Of a DNA stretch of 64,000 nucleotides, positions 44,643-53,440 are shown one piece after another (position 1 is the stretch's first letter; each line of letters begins with the position of its first letter). The position numbers and the translations under genes are program-made. The notes beneath the pieces were generated by a model. That model was not told where the DNA came from and made no database searches. It saw nothing but the letters and a program-made list of their open reading frames with translations. Source of the stretch: Nitrospira sp. (GTDB taxonomy: Bacteria; Nitrospirota; Nitrospiria; Nitrospirales; Nitrospiraceae); assembly GCA_018242725.1 (NCBI GenBank), contig JAFEBI010000008.1, positions 27,795-91,794 on the forward strand, read 5' to 3'.

Positions 44643-46021
44643 ATGACGAGCAAGAGGCCTTGGAGAATTGTCGGCGGATTCTCAGCCGGGTGCCATATGA
44701 CTGCATGGTAGCCTCGGATCCGAATGATGCGCTCGATATGATCGAGCGAGAACGGCCTGGCCTCGTGTTAACGGATCTACGGATGCCCAAGCTGGATGGT
44801 ATTGAGGTTCTGGCTGCGGCCAAACGAATGGATCCGGCGATTCTCGTGGTTCTGTTGACGGCGCATGCCACCGTTGACACGGCTGTGACGGCTATGAGGC
44901 ATGGCGCCTTCGACTATATTACAAAACCATTTACAAGCGATGAATTGGTGCAAGTCGCGCGAAGAGCATTTGAGTCTGCACTGTCTCGTTTGGATGCCGA
45001 TGTGTGTGTCGGGGTACCAGAGGAACGAACGTCCTCGAGTTCGTCGAACGAGGGAGCTCGACTTGTTGGGAACAGTCGAGCAATCAGAGACGTGTTAACA
45101 TTAGTCTCCAAGGTGGCGCCGACTGATTCCAATGTGTTGGTGTATGGGGAAAGCGGGACCGGAAAAGAAATGGTGGCCAGGATGATTCACGAGTCGAGTC
45201 CTCGCGCCGCCCTCCCGTTTGTCCCAGTGGATTGCGTGTCCTTTCAGGACTCACTTTTGGAAACCGAACTGTTCGGTCATGAGAAAGGAGCCTTTACGGG
45301 TGCTCATACGGCGAAGGCCGGGCTTTTCGAGGCAGCGGACGGCGGTACGATTTTTCTCGATGAGGTCAGCGGAATGACCGCGAATCTGCAGGCTCGGCTG
45401 CTCCGTGTTCTGCAAGAGCGACATGTGCGGCGGGTCGGCGGGATACGGTTCACACCGTTGAATGTTCGTGTGATCGCGGCATCCAATCAAGATCTTGAAG
45501 AGCTGTGTCGCCGAGGGAGTTTCCGTGAGGATCTCTACTATCGCCTGAATGTCATTCCACTCACTCTTCCTCCTCTCAGAGTGCGCGGAGAGGACATTCT
45601 TCTACTGGCCAATGAGTTCCTCACGAGGTTTGTGCAGAGAGTTCGCCTTGATGTCGGGTCAGTTCCAACGATTGATCCGTCTGCAGCCGATCTGCTGGTG
45701 CGATATGCATGGCCGGGTAACGTGCGGGAATTGCAAAATGTCATGGAGCGAGCCGCCGTGTTGGTCGAGGGGATCACAGTTACAAGCGCCCATCTGCCGG
45801 AACGGTTTCTGGCAGCCTCAGAGAGCGAGTTCTCGCAACCTGAATCAAGCTCGTACAAGCTTGCCAAGCAACAGGCGGTAGAGTCTTTCGAGCGAGGTTT
45901 CCTGATTGATCTCCTCAAGCGAAACGAAGGACATATGGGACGAGCGGCACGTGAAGCCGGTGTGGATCGGAAGACCATCGAGCGTATGGTGAAAAAGCAT
46001 GGCTTGCGCAGCTTCTTCTAA
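44612..46021 (+). CDS. NtrC-family sigma-54-dependent response regulator
   Basis: 469 residues. A receiver domain has acidic residues D11/D12, phosphoacceptor D55 (GLVLTDLRMPKLDG) and K at TKPF. The AAA+ domain has Walker A GESGTGKE, the sigma-54 contact loop GAFTGA, Walker B GGTIFLDEV and the arginine region REDLYYRLNVIPL. A C-terminal Fis-type helix-turn-helix (MGRAAREAGVDRKTIERMVK) ends the protein. It activates transcription with RNA polymerase carrying sigma-54. The GAFTGA loop is intact, so it should be functional. Its gene lies 541 bp before oxidase 3, whose upstream region carries two dyads and a -24/-12 site; it is the natural candidate to control all three oxidases. Confidence 0.95.
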   Translation: MGIAGKILIVDDEQEALENCRRILSRVPYDCMVASDPNDALDMIERERPGLVLTDLRMPKLDGIEVLAAAKRMDPAILVVLLTAHATVDTAVTAMRHGAFDYITKPFTSDELVQVARRAFESALSRLDADVCVGVPEERTSSSSSNEGARLVGNSRAIRDVLTLVSKVAPTDSNVLVYGESGTGKEMVARMIHESSPRAALPFVPVDCVSFQDSLLETELFGHEKGAFTGAHTAKAGLFEAADGGTIFLDEVSGMTANLQARLLRVLQERHVRRVGGIRFTPLNVRVIAASNQDLEELCRRGSFREDLYYRLNVIPLTLPPLRVRGEDILLLANEFLTRFVQRVRLDVGSVPTIDPSAADLLVRYAWPGNVRELQNVMERAAVLVEGITVTSAHLPERFLAASESEFSQPESSSYKLAKQQAVESFERGFLIDLLKRNEGHMGRAAREAGVDRKTIERMVKKHGLRSFF

Positions 46022-46152
46022 GGAAGTTCTGATTTATTCTGAATCTCGATCACGGGCTAGTCGAATATCAGTCGTTTTGAGAGTTCGTTGGTAAAAAGCC
46101 GAATTAATCAGACCTTCCCTAAATGGACCAAGAGGCATATTTTTGATATCTG

Positions 46153-46172
46153 ATGGGGCGCTCATGCCCCAT
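46153..46172 (+). promoter_or_regulatory. 20-bp dyad upstream of oxidase 3 (site 1)
   Basis: ATGGGGCGCTCATGCCCCAT is a near-perfect palindrome with 7-bp arms ATGGGGC/GCCCCAT. It lies 186 nt before the GG of the -24 element. It shares CATGCCCCA with box A of oxidase 2. Probable activator binding site. Confidence 0.6.
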
Positions 46173-46244
46173 TTCTATCTTGTTCTGACTTCATCGCAAT
46201 CACACACTAAAATTAGGTCATACAGCAATTTTCACTCATTTCGA

Positions 46245-46264
46245 ATGGGGCGTAAGAGTCCCAT
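46245..46264 (+). promoter_or_regulatory. 20-bp dyad upstream of oxidase 3 (site 2)
   Basis: ATGGGGCGTAAGAGTCCCAT begins with the same eight bases as site 1 and has the same length, with arms ATGGG/CCCAT. It lies 94 nt before the -24 GG and starts 92 nt after site 1. Probable second activator site. Confidence 0.55.
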
Positions 46265-46337
46265 CTGTGTGATGATTGATCTAGCGTGCTGTCAAAAACA
46301 TCCTGATAAATAGCGTAAACAATTCAGATTGTAGGCC

Positions 46338-46353
46338 AGGAATAAGACTTGCT
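46338..46353 (+). promoter_or_regulatory. Sigma-54-like (-24/-12) promoter of oxidase 3
   Basis: AGGAATAAGACTTGCT has GG (46339-46340) and TTGC (GC at 46351-46352) with the required 10-nt spacing. The -24 element lacks CAC, so it is the weakest of the three oxidase promoters. Expected start near 46363. Confidence 0.5.
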
Positions 46354-46407
46354 TGATAAATACGAATTTTGGGAGAGAGCACTAGACTCTATCAAAGCTA
46401 CTGAGTT

Positions 46408-46490
46408 GTCCAGCAGGGGTGTGGGAACGAGAGGATTGGCCTCCCCTCGCTGCCTCCGATAGTGATCGGCTCCTGCTGGACTTTTATTTT
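46408..46490 (+). promoter_or_regulatory. Structured 5' leader/attenuator of oxidase 3
   Basis: The 10-bp stem GTCCAGCAGG/CCTGCTGGAC (46408-46417 and 46472-46481) encloses two arms, CGAGAGG/CCTCCCCTCG and GCCTCCGAT/ATCGGC. The GGCCTCC loop sequence is shared with the oxidase 2 leader. It is followed directly by TTTTATTTT, so the folded form looks like an intrinsic terminator 72 nt before the start codon. That suggests regulated attenuation. Confidence 0.62.
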
Positions 46491-46562
46491 ATCAAATAGA
46501 TCGGGCGAGATCTCTACAGCGGCGTTTCATTTTCCACTATTTCTATGGAGGAGGCTGGACCT

Positions 46563-49500
46563 ATGGGGTTTTCAAGGAAGGTAGGTTGGTCAGCAGTAGG
46601 AGGGCTCACCGCCAGTCTGGTTTTGGCTGGTGTGTTACCGGCTAGTGCGCTCATGTCGCATGACGCGCATGTCGCCCAGGGTGCGGCCAGCGAACTGGCG
46701 AAGCCGGTTCATGCGCAAGCGGGACCAGCGCTGATGGACAAAATGTCAAAAGCCGTTGAGCAAGTTGAGCGGCAGGTTCACAGCAAAGGGCCGTTTCAAG
46801 GTGCCAGTGCTCACGCGATGCAGCAGGGTGTGCTCCTTGTCGCGGATGATATGGATAAGGTGAAGGTCATGCAGGGTGGGCGATGTCCTGCCCATGCGCC
46901 TGTTCGGGCCTATGACGTGACGGCGATGAATGTCGAGATCACGGTCAACCGGTTTGGTGATTTCTATCCGGGATTCATGTATGCCCTCACTGAGAACGTG
47001 GCGGGTGTGCGTGACGAAGAGACAAAAAATAAAGCGGCGCGCGAGAGTGAAGATCCCACCTTTGCCGGTGGGGCGGTCTCGAACGGCCTTCAGGGCGATT
47101 TGATCCAGCCGTTAGTCATTCGTGCCAATCAGGGGGACTGTCTTCGGATCACGCTTCGCAATCAGATTGAAGGTGAGCCGACGAACATGATCATCAATGG
47201 GTCACAGATGTTGGTGACCAGCACCGGGAAGCCGGCCACGGCCAACAACCCGGAGGCGTTGGTGCCTTCAGGGAAAGCCGGTGAATTCGAGTGGTATATC
47301 CAGCCGGACACACAAGAGGGCGGACATGCTTTCCATAGCCATGCCTCGAGAGACCAGTATTCCTTAGGGTTGCTTGGTTCGCTCGTGGTGGAGCCGCGGG
47401 GATCTCGTTTCTTGAGCCCCTTCACCGGTGAGGAGATGCAGAGTGGTTGGGAGGCCATCATCGACAAGGAGAAGGGCGCGGACTTCCGTGAATTCGTGAT
47501 TTTCTATCATGAGGCCGGTGACGAGACATTCCGACTCTTGAATCGTAAGGGCGATATGCTGCCGCAGCGCGATGCCCATACCGATACCTATCGGCCGGCT
47601 GCTCGGTTGCTCAACTACCGCAGTGAGCCGCATGGCACACGATTGGAAATGCAGGAGCACTTGGTGGGGTTTGCCGATGAGTCGCAGGGCTATGGGTCCT
47701 ATACGTTCGGCGATCCAGCCACGACGATTCCTCGTTCTTACTTGGGGGATCCGGCGACTTTCCGCATGATCGGCGGTTCAGAAATCGTCCATTCGCACCA
47801 CTTGCATGGTGGGTCGATTCGTTGGGCCAGACAGCCCGGAACCAGCAAGCTGGATCCGACGTTGTCGAAGAATGGTCCGGTCAAGTTTCCGTTGATCAAC
47901 GATACGTCGGACCGTTTGGATGTGCAGTCAATCGGACCTTCCGAGATCTATGATGAAGTGATCGAAGGAGGATCCGGTGGGTTGCAAGCGTTGGCCGGAG
48001 AATTTGTGTTCCATTGCCATATCCCGCAGCACTATGTGACGGGTATGTGGGGGTTCTGGCGTGTATATAACACCTTACAGGCTCCTGGGTTCCAGACCGA
48101 TGTGATGAAACCGTTGGCGGAATTGCCTGATCGAAAGGGCAAGATTAAGCAAGCGGTCAGTTCCGATAAGTTGGTTGGCACCACGGTTGACTGGTACGGC
48201 GGGAAAAAGTGGGAGATTACGAAGGACAAAACGGATTGGAAGGCCAATCCTGCCAAGGTGTCCATCAAGGATTGGGTTGAGTACATGCTTCCGCCTCAGG
48301 GATTGCCTGGGAAGACGGAAGATCAGGTGAAGCAAGCGCAGGCGAATGATCCGACTGTGGTGAATTGGAAGTGGGAGGGTGCCTTGGCTCTCAATGAGCC
48401 GGAGACGCCCCACAAATGGGCGGACTACGTGTCGCCCACGCCGTTAAAGCGGCCTCCGATCACGTTTGATCCGCAGACTGGCAAATTGGCGTTCCCGTGG
48501 TTGCGTCCGCACCTCGGAAAGCGTCCGCCATTTGCCCCGAACCATGGTGGAGCTCCCTGGTTGGAGCCGTTCCGGGTTCGTGAGGATGGGACGAGGGATA
48601 CGGAGCCACCGAAACCTGGTGCGCAAGGTCCCTGGAGCTTGTGCCCGGAGAATGCTCCTCGGAAGTTCTTTACAATCCATTCGATCACCTTGCCGGTGAC
48701 ACTGAAGCCAGCGACGGCGAAGACGGCAGCGCTCGTCGATCCGATCGCCATGCTCTATGTGTTGCACGAAGAGGAAGCAGAAGTTCGGAACAACCCAAAG
48801 AAGCAAGTGCCATTGGTCATTCGTGGTAACGTCTACGATTGCGTGGACGTCATCTTCAAAAATGAAATTCCGGACGATGCGCGGACTGGCTGGTCGAACA
48901 AGATCAACCTCCATCCGCACTTCTTCCAGTTCGATACGAGCGCGTCCGATGGTCCGACCATCGGCTTCTCGTATGACATGTCGCTCAGGGCCTTCACGAT
49001 GTTGAAAGACCCGCAGCCGGATAAAGGGATGCCGTTGCCTGGGAACACTGTCTTGACGGCAGATACAAAGTCCGGTTCACGGAGTATTACCGTTGCCGAC
49101 ACCTCGAAGTTCCATGTCAACACGGAACTGGGCGTTGGCATGGATGATCCGAAGTACTTTGAGGTGGCCAGGATCAAGGCCATTAACGGGAAGACCATCA
49201 CGTTTGATGCGCCATTGAAGCACGCGCATAAGAAGAACGATATCGCCAGCGTTGAGTTCATCCGTGAGCGCTGGTACGTGGATGTGGATCTCGGAACGGT
49301 CTACTGGCATGACCACGTGTTCGGTACGGATACGTGGGGTCATGGGCTCTTCTCAGCCTTCATCACGGAGCCTCCGCGGTCGACCTATCATGATCCGGTC
49401 AGCGGCAAGGAGATCCGGAGTGGTCCTGTTGCGGACATCCATACATTGGAGCCGGTCTCGGCCCATATCCGTGGGAGTTTCCGCGAAGTCATGATGCACA

Positions 49501-51302
49501 TTATGGATAGCAATGCCAGAACGGCGGAGCTGATTACGACCGATAATCCTCAGGCAAAAGTTGGGGCGGTCACGGTGGATGGGCCGCCGTCGCACCAATT
49601 CCCTGAGAAGATCAATAAGTCTCCGATGTGGTTCTTGAACGGTGGAGAAGCCACGACCGGCAGCGGCTACGGCATGCGTGTTGAGCCGTTGAGCGTGCGC
49701 CTCGCCAACAATCCCGATCCGTCGAAACTGTTCGTTTCCGGAATCCATGGTGATCCCGGTACTCCATTGTTGCGGGCCTATCTCGGCGATCCGATTTTGG
49801 TTCGGGCGCTGGTTGGCTCAGCGAATGAAGTCCATACCTGGCATGTGACCGGCCATTGGTTCCCAATGGAACGGTATGCCAAGGATGCCATGCCCCGTAG
49901 CACCGTGCACCTGGTGATCGGTGAACGGTACGATCCGGCCATTCCAGCGGCCGGTGGACCGCAGAAGCAAGCGGGCGATTACCTCTACTATAGTGGTCGC
50001 GCATCGCACTTTGCGGAAGGAAGCTGGGGTATCTTCAGAGTATTCGATGAAATGCAGGGCGATTTGAAGCCCTTGCCCGGGCGCGAACAGATTCAGAAGT
50101 CTGCACCGTCCGTGTGTCCGGCTGATGCGCCGGTGAAGACGTTCAATGTGTCGGCGGTTGATCAACAGATCCGGTATCACGATGGAGCACCGGGTGTCAT
50201 GGAAGTCGACCTCGAGCGGAAGATGGTCTTCGGCAATGAGCAGGGCAAGATGTACGTCCTCGATGGTGATCGTGGTCGGGTCAAGGCCGGCGAATTGAAG
50301 CCGAGCCCGCTGACTTTGCACGTCAACGTCGGCGATTGTGTGAAGGTTAATCTGAAAAACGACATGGCCAAGGATCGGGCCGGGTTCCACGTCGATATGA
50401 TGGCGTTTGACCCGAAGGACTCGTTCGGCGCCAATGTTGGTAACAATCCTGGCGACCAGACGGTTGCTCCAGGTCAAAGCAAGACTTACACCTATTATGC
50501 CCATCCGGAGTACGGTGAGTTGGCCGCACTCATTCAAGACTGGGGTAATGTGGTGGAAAACCCGCGTAACGGGTTATTCGGGTCTATCATTGTTGGTCCG
50601 AAGGGTTCACGGTATCGTGATCCGGTGACCGGCGAAGATGTGACAATGAAGAGCAGTTGGCGAGCGGATGTGCTCGTGGACCGGAGCCTTTCAGGGAACG
50701 AGAATCGGAAGAACTACCGAGACTTTTCCTTGATGTTCCAGGACGAGGATAACATCGTCGGGGTCAGCTTCATGCCCTACATCCAACAAGTGGCCGGGAT
50801 TACGGCGGTGAACTACCGCGCTGAACCGACCGCATGGCGGATGGAAAAGGGTTGTGACATCCCTGAAGTCTTTGCGTGCGTGAAGGCCGGGGAGACGCCC
50901 TCGACTCCGTTGCTCCAGGCTCATGTCGGTGATCCAGTGGCGGTTCACGTCCTGGGCGCCTTCAGCGAGCAGGTGCAGCTGTTCACGATCGACGGTCATG
51001 AGTGGCCGCACGAGCCATACATGCAGGGTGCCGATCAGGTCAGTACCATGGAGTTTGGTGGGTCAGAAATCATCAATGCCCACTTAACTGGTGGCGCGGG
51101 TGGTCCTAACCGGATCGCCGGTGACTACATCTGGAAGAATCAACGTCCGGCCTATGCTAACGCTGGACAGTGGGGCCTCTTCCGGGTGCTCCCGACGGAT
51201 GACCAACGGATTAAGCCGTTGACGCCGCAAGTGCCTCCGACCAAGACGGCCAAGCAAAATGGGAAGGCGAAAGCCTCTCCCGCTTCGCTGAACGTCAAGT
51301 AG
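46563..51302 (+). CDS. Giant six-cupredoxin multicopper oxidase, paralogue 3
   Basis: About 1,579 residues from the ATG at 46563, with GGAGGAGG eight bases upstream. Signal peptide cleaved near PASALM. Closest to paralogue 1 over the full length. Copper motifs: HAFHSH at 255-260, HSHHLHG at 410, HCHIPQHYVTGM at 484, HPHFFQFD at 784, WHDHVFG at 915. The third unit keeps VHTWHVTGHWFPMERY but lacks an HCH motif. It is the only one of the three with the intact His-rich HAFHSH in the N-terminal unit. It follows the two-component genes directly and is followed by a hairpin, so it is probably monocistronic. An O2-reducing metal oxidase of the periplasm or outer surface is likely. Confidence 0.9.
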   Translation: MGFSRKVGWSAVGGLTASLVLAGVLPASALMSHDAHVAQGAASELAKPVHAQAGPALMDKMSKAVEQVERQVHSKGPFQGASAHAMQQGVLLVADDMDKVKVMQGGRCPAHAPVRAYDVTAMNVEITVNRFGDFYPGFMYALTENVAGVRDEETKNKAARESEDPTFAGGAVSNGLQGDLIQPLVIRANQGDCLRITLRNQIEGEPTNMIINGSQMLVTSTGKPATANNPEALVPSGKAGEFEWYIQPDTQEGGHAFHSHASRDQYSLGLLGSLVVEPRGSRFLSPFTGEEMQSGWEAIIDKEKGADFREFVIFYHEAGDETFRLLNRKGDMLPQRDAHTDTYRPAARLLNYRSEPHGTRLEMQEHLVGFADESQGYGSYTFGDPATTIPRSYLGDPATFRMIGGSEIVHSHHLHGGSIRWARQPGTSKLDPTLSKNGPVKFPLINDTSDRLDVQSIGPSEIYDEVIEGGSGGLQALAGEFVFHCHIPQHYVTGMWGFWRVYNTLQAPGFQTDVMKPLAELPDRKGKIKQAVSSDKLVGTTVDWYGGKKWEITKDKTDWKANPAKVSIKDWVEYMLPPQGLPGKTEDQVKQAQANDPTVVNWKWEGALALNEPETPHKWADYVSPTPLKRPPITFDPQTGKLAFPWLRPHLGKRPPFAPNHGGAPWLEPFRVREDGTRDTEPPKPGAQGPWSLCPENAPRKFFTIHSITLPVTLKPATAKTAALVDPIAMLYVLHEEEAEVRNNPKKQVPLVIRGNVYDCVDVIFKNEIPDDARTGWSNKINLHPHFFQFDTSASDGPTIGFSYDMSLRAFTMLKDPQPDKGMPLPGNTVLTADTKSGSRSITVADTSKFHVNTELGVGMDDPKYFEVARIKAINGKTITFDAPLKHAHKKNDIASVEFIRERWYVDVDLGTVYWHDHVFGTDTWGHGLFSAFITEPPRSTYHDPVSGKEIRSGPVADIHTLEPVSAHIRGSFREVMMHIMDSNARTAELITTDNPQAKVGAVTVDGPPSHQFPEKINKSPMWFLNGGEATTGSGYGMRVEPLSVRLANNPDPSKLFVSGIHGDPGTPLLRAYLGDPILVRALVGSANEVHTWHVTGHWFPMERYAKDAMPRSTVHLVIGERYDPAIPAAGGPQKQAGDYLYYSGRASHFAEGSWGIFRVFDEMQGDLKPLPGREQIQKSAPSVCPADAPVKTFNVSAVDQQIRYHDGAPGVMEVDLERKMVFGNEQGKMYVLDGDRGRVKAGELKPSPLTLHVNVGDCVKVNLKNDMAKDRAGFHVDMMAFDPKDSFGANVGNNPGDQTVAPGQSKTYTYYAHPEYGELAALIQDWGNVVENPRNGLFGSIIVGPKGSRYRDPVTGEDVTMKSSWRADVLVDRSLSGNENRKNYRDFSLMFQDEDNIVGVSFMPYIQQVAGITAVNYRAEPTAWRMEKGCDIPEVFACVKAGETPSTPLLQAHVGDPVAVHVLGAFSEQVQLFTIDGHEWPHEPYMQGADQVSTMEFGGSEIINAHLTGGAGGPNRIAGDYIWKNQRPAYANAGQWGLFRVLPTDDQRIKPLTPQVPPTKTAKQNGKAKASPASLNVK

Positions 51303-51311
51303 GGTAAGTCT

Positions 51312-51345
51312 GGTGGCGTACCCGCTCTCAAGCGGGTACGCCACC
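51312..51345 (+). terminator. Perfect hairpin after oxidase 3
   Basis: Fifteen paired bases, GGTGGCGTACCCGCT/AGCGGGTACGCCACC, around a CTCA loop, eight bases after the stop codon. No T-run follows. It is likely a terminator or 3'-end stabiliser. Confidence 0.65.
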
Positions 51346-51466
51346 CCTACCGCATCGTCTCTCCATTTTCCTGAAGAGACCGTGTTCTCCTCAAGTATTC
51401 TTCAAGTACGTTCAGTTACAATGATCTATCTCACGCCCCTATTCATTTCTTGCAAAGGAATAGCCT

Positions 51467-51982
51467 ATGGCTTTGTTGCATGCTCTGATCATCGTTGTGC
51501 TCATGCTGGCGATTAGCGAGTCGACAGTCACGAACGCCTCAGCTGACGCCGTCTCCGCTGCACCCGTGAGCCGGATTGAGGTCGTGCTCGCCTATCAGTA
51601 TCGGGCTCGAGAAGCGGAGATCAAAAAAGAGTTTGTCCAGGTGGGTTTGACGAACGTCCACTTCCAATATGCGCGAATGGGCCAGCCGCCGCAAAACATT
51701 GGACTGGGCCGGGAAGTGCCGGCTGAGAAAGCGCGAGAGGCGATTCGTCTCGCCGTGAAATACAATCTTGGCGTCGATATTCTGTTGCCCGAACGATTGT
51801 TTCCTCCTCGGTTTATCACGATTGCATCGTCCAACTATGACGACACCGTTGAATATCACATTACGCAAGACACATTATCAAAACTCCAAGATCCGACGTT
51901 GGGCACAGAAGCGTTTCACCGACTCTATCGAGACCTCACTTCTGCTGTTATTGATCCGAAAGCTCCCAAAGTACGATACTGA
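51467..51982 (+). CDS. Exported protein of unknown function
   Basis: 171 residues, AAAGGAA before the ATG and a signal peptide (LIIVVLMLAISESTVTNASA). The mature part starts with RIEVVLAYQYRAREAEIKKE, suggesting an alpha/beta SPOR-like or similar small domain, then EKAREAIRLAVKYNLGVDIL. I do not recognise the family. It lies alone after oxidase 3. Confidence 0.6.
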   Translation: MALLHALIIVVLMLAISESTVTNASADAVSAAPVSRIEVVLAYQYRAREAEIKKEFVQVGLTNVHFQYARMGQPPQNIGLGREVPAEKAREAIRLAVKYNLGVDILLPERLFPPRFITIASSNYDDTVEYHITQDTLSKLQDPTLGTEAFHRLYRDLTSAVIDPKAPKVRY

Positions 51983-52288
51983 ATGGTGAGTGTATTTTGT
52001 ATTCCCGTGAAGACGTCCTAGCTAATGGGTCCCCTCATTGTTGTCATGTCGTGAAGGCACATTGTCTCACGCCAGCTCGCCCGTGAGCCAGGATGGCCTG
52101 TTTCTCACAGTCGTTCCCACTACTCGTCGCAGCTATTCCGCTCAAGTCTACTTCGCTTTGCTGTTGGAGCAAGACCTAGAGTGGTCTTTCCTTTACTTCA
52201 TAGAATAGAATGGACTGATGCAGTCAATGATCATGAGCTTGTAGTCTGGTGCCTCAACGTAGCTTGAGGACGGGGGAGGGGGGAGACG
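51983..52288. other. Intergenic region without visible features
   Basis: About 306 bp between two plus-strand genes. I see no open frame with a ribosome binding site, no strong hairpin and no repeat shared with the rest of the window. Confidence 0.5.
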
Positions 52289-52915
52289 ATGAAAATGGCC
52301 GTTGTTGGCGCGTCCGCTGGGATAGGGCTGCAGTGTGTGCGGCTCGCATTACAGAAGGGGCATGAGGTTGTAACGCTCTCGCGTCGGGTTGTGCCCATTC
52401 CAGATCACGCCAAGCTGACACGCGTGCAGGGGAGTGCGACGGATGCCAATGCTGTGCGAAGAGCCGTGGAGGGGGTCGGAGCTGTTGTGGTCACGATCGG
52501 CACAAAAAGCCCTCTGCCGACTACGCTGTTTTCAGACTCTGCTCGCATCTTGCTGCAAGTATTGAACGAGATCAGCCCCTCACCGACCCTCATCGTCTTG
52601 ACTGGTTTTGGAACAGGCGACAGTTGGAATTACAATTCATTTCCGATGAAGATTCTGTTTACGCTGGCGCTGAAGCAGGTTTATCTGGATAAGGCGCGAC
52701 AGGAAGAGCTGATTGCCGCCGGGTACCCTCGGTGGGAGATCGTGCGGCCAGGTCGGTTAACCAACGGCAGCATGACCGGGCGCTATCGCGTCCTCGATAC
52801 ACTGGTGGACGGGATGAAGGTGGGAGCTATTGCTCGTGCGGATGTCGCCCAGTTTCTGGTGACTCAGGCTGAGCAGCCGACCTATCTCGGCAAGTATCCG
52901 GCCCTGAGCTACTGA
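52289..52915 (+). CDS. NAD(P)-binding Rossmann-fold protein (atypical SDR)
   Basis: 208 residues. The dinucleotide motif GASAGIG at residues 8-14 is followed by EVVTLSRR, GSATDANAVRRAVEGVGAVV and LIVLTGFGTGD. It lacks the classical YxxxK active site, as is usual for atypical (NmrA/SDR_a5-type) members that act as reductases or sensors. The late motif WEIVRPGRLTNG is typical of this group. GGGGGAGA precedes the ATG. Standalone gene. Confidence 0.82.
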   Translation: MKMAVVGASAGIGLQCVRLALQKGHEVVTLSRRVVPIPDHAKLTRVQGSATDANAVRRAVEGVGAVVVTIGTKSPLPTTLFSDSARILLQVLNEISPSPTLIVLTGFGTGDSWNYNSFPMKILFTLALKQVYLDKARQEELIAAGYPRWEIVRPGRLTNGSMTGRYRVLDTLVDGMKVGAIARADVAQFLVTQAEQPTYLGKYPALSY

Positions 52916-52988
52916 CAGGACGAGGGAAAGCCCTCCAGTGTTGTCCGCAACTCGCTTGGAAGTGAAGGAAGAGAAGCTATAACGGGAT

Positions 52989-53438
52989 TTAGGTGGATGG
53001 CCTCACTGGGCCTCGTTGTGGAACGAGCCGTCCTTCTTCAAGATCCTGCAGGTCTGACCAGACGGTCAGATCGGTACGAGATGGGTCGATGGCATCAAGG
53101 TATTTCCTGAACTTCGCCGCACTTTCCGGAGAACTCGGCCCCCGTGCCAGCAGTTGTTGATTCCAGTCTTCTAATTCTGCCGCCTGGTGTGGTTGTGCGT
53201 GTTGCTGAAACCACGCCAGGACAGTCTCATCCGTCGAATTGGCCTTCACAGCAGCCGTAAATTGATCGCTGGTGAGTTTGGTAAATTCCAGCAAACGTTC
53301 GTCCATCGGGCAGGGATAGATATACTCACCTTCCGTCCCGGCCAGAACGGCTCGGCACTTGTCGATCATACGCGCAAGATGCGCATACCCCCCCAGTTTG
53401 AGCTTCATGCTGCGGGGGAATTGTTTTCGTAAGTCCAT
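52989..53438 (-). CDS. DUF5069 domain protein
   Basis: 149 residues, cytoplasmic. The opening DLRKQFPRSMKLKLGGYAHL-ARMIDKCRA is the DUF5069 signature, followed by YPCPMDERLLEFTKLTSDQF, a WFQQHAQPH segment and the ELEDWNQQLLARGP motif. Function of the family is unknown. It follows the DUF3386 gene at 2 bp on the same strand, so the two are an operon. Confidence 0.82.
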   Translation of the reverse strand: MDLRKQFPRSMKLKLGGYAHLARMIDKCRAVLAGTEGEYIYPCPMDERLLEFTKLTSDQFTAAVKANSTDETVLAWFQQHAQPHQAAELEDWNQQLLARGPSSPESAAKFRKYLDAIDPSRTDLTVWSDLQDLEEGRLVPQRGPVRPST

Positions 53439-53440
53439 CG

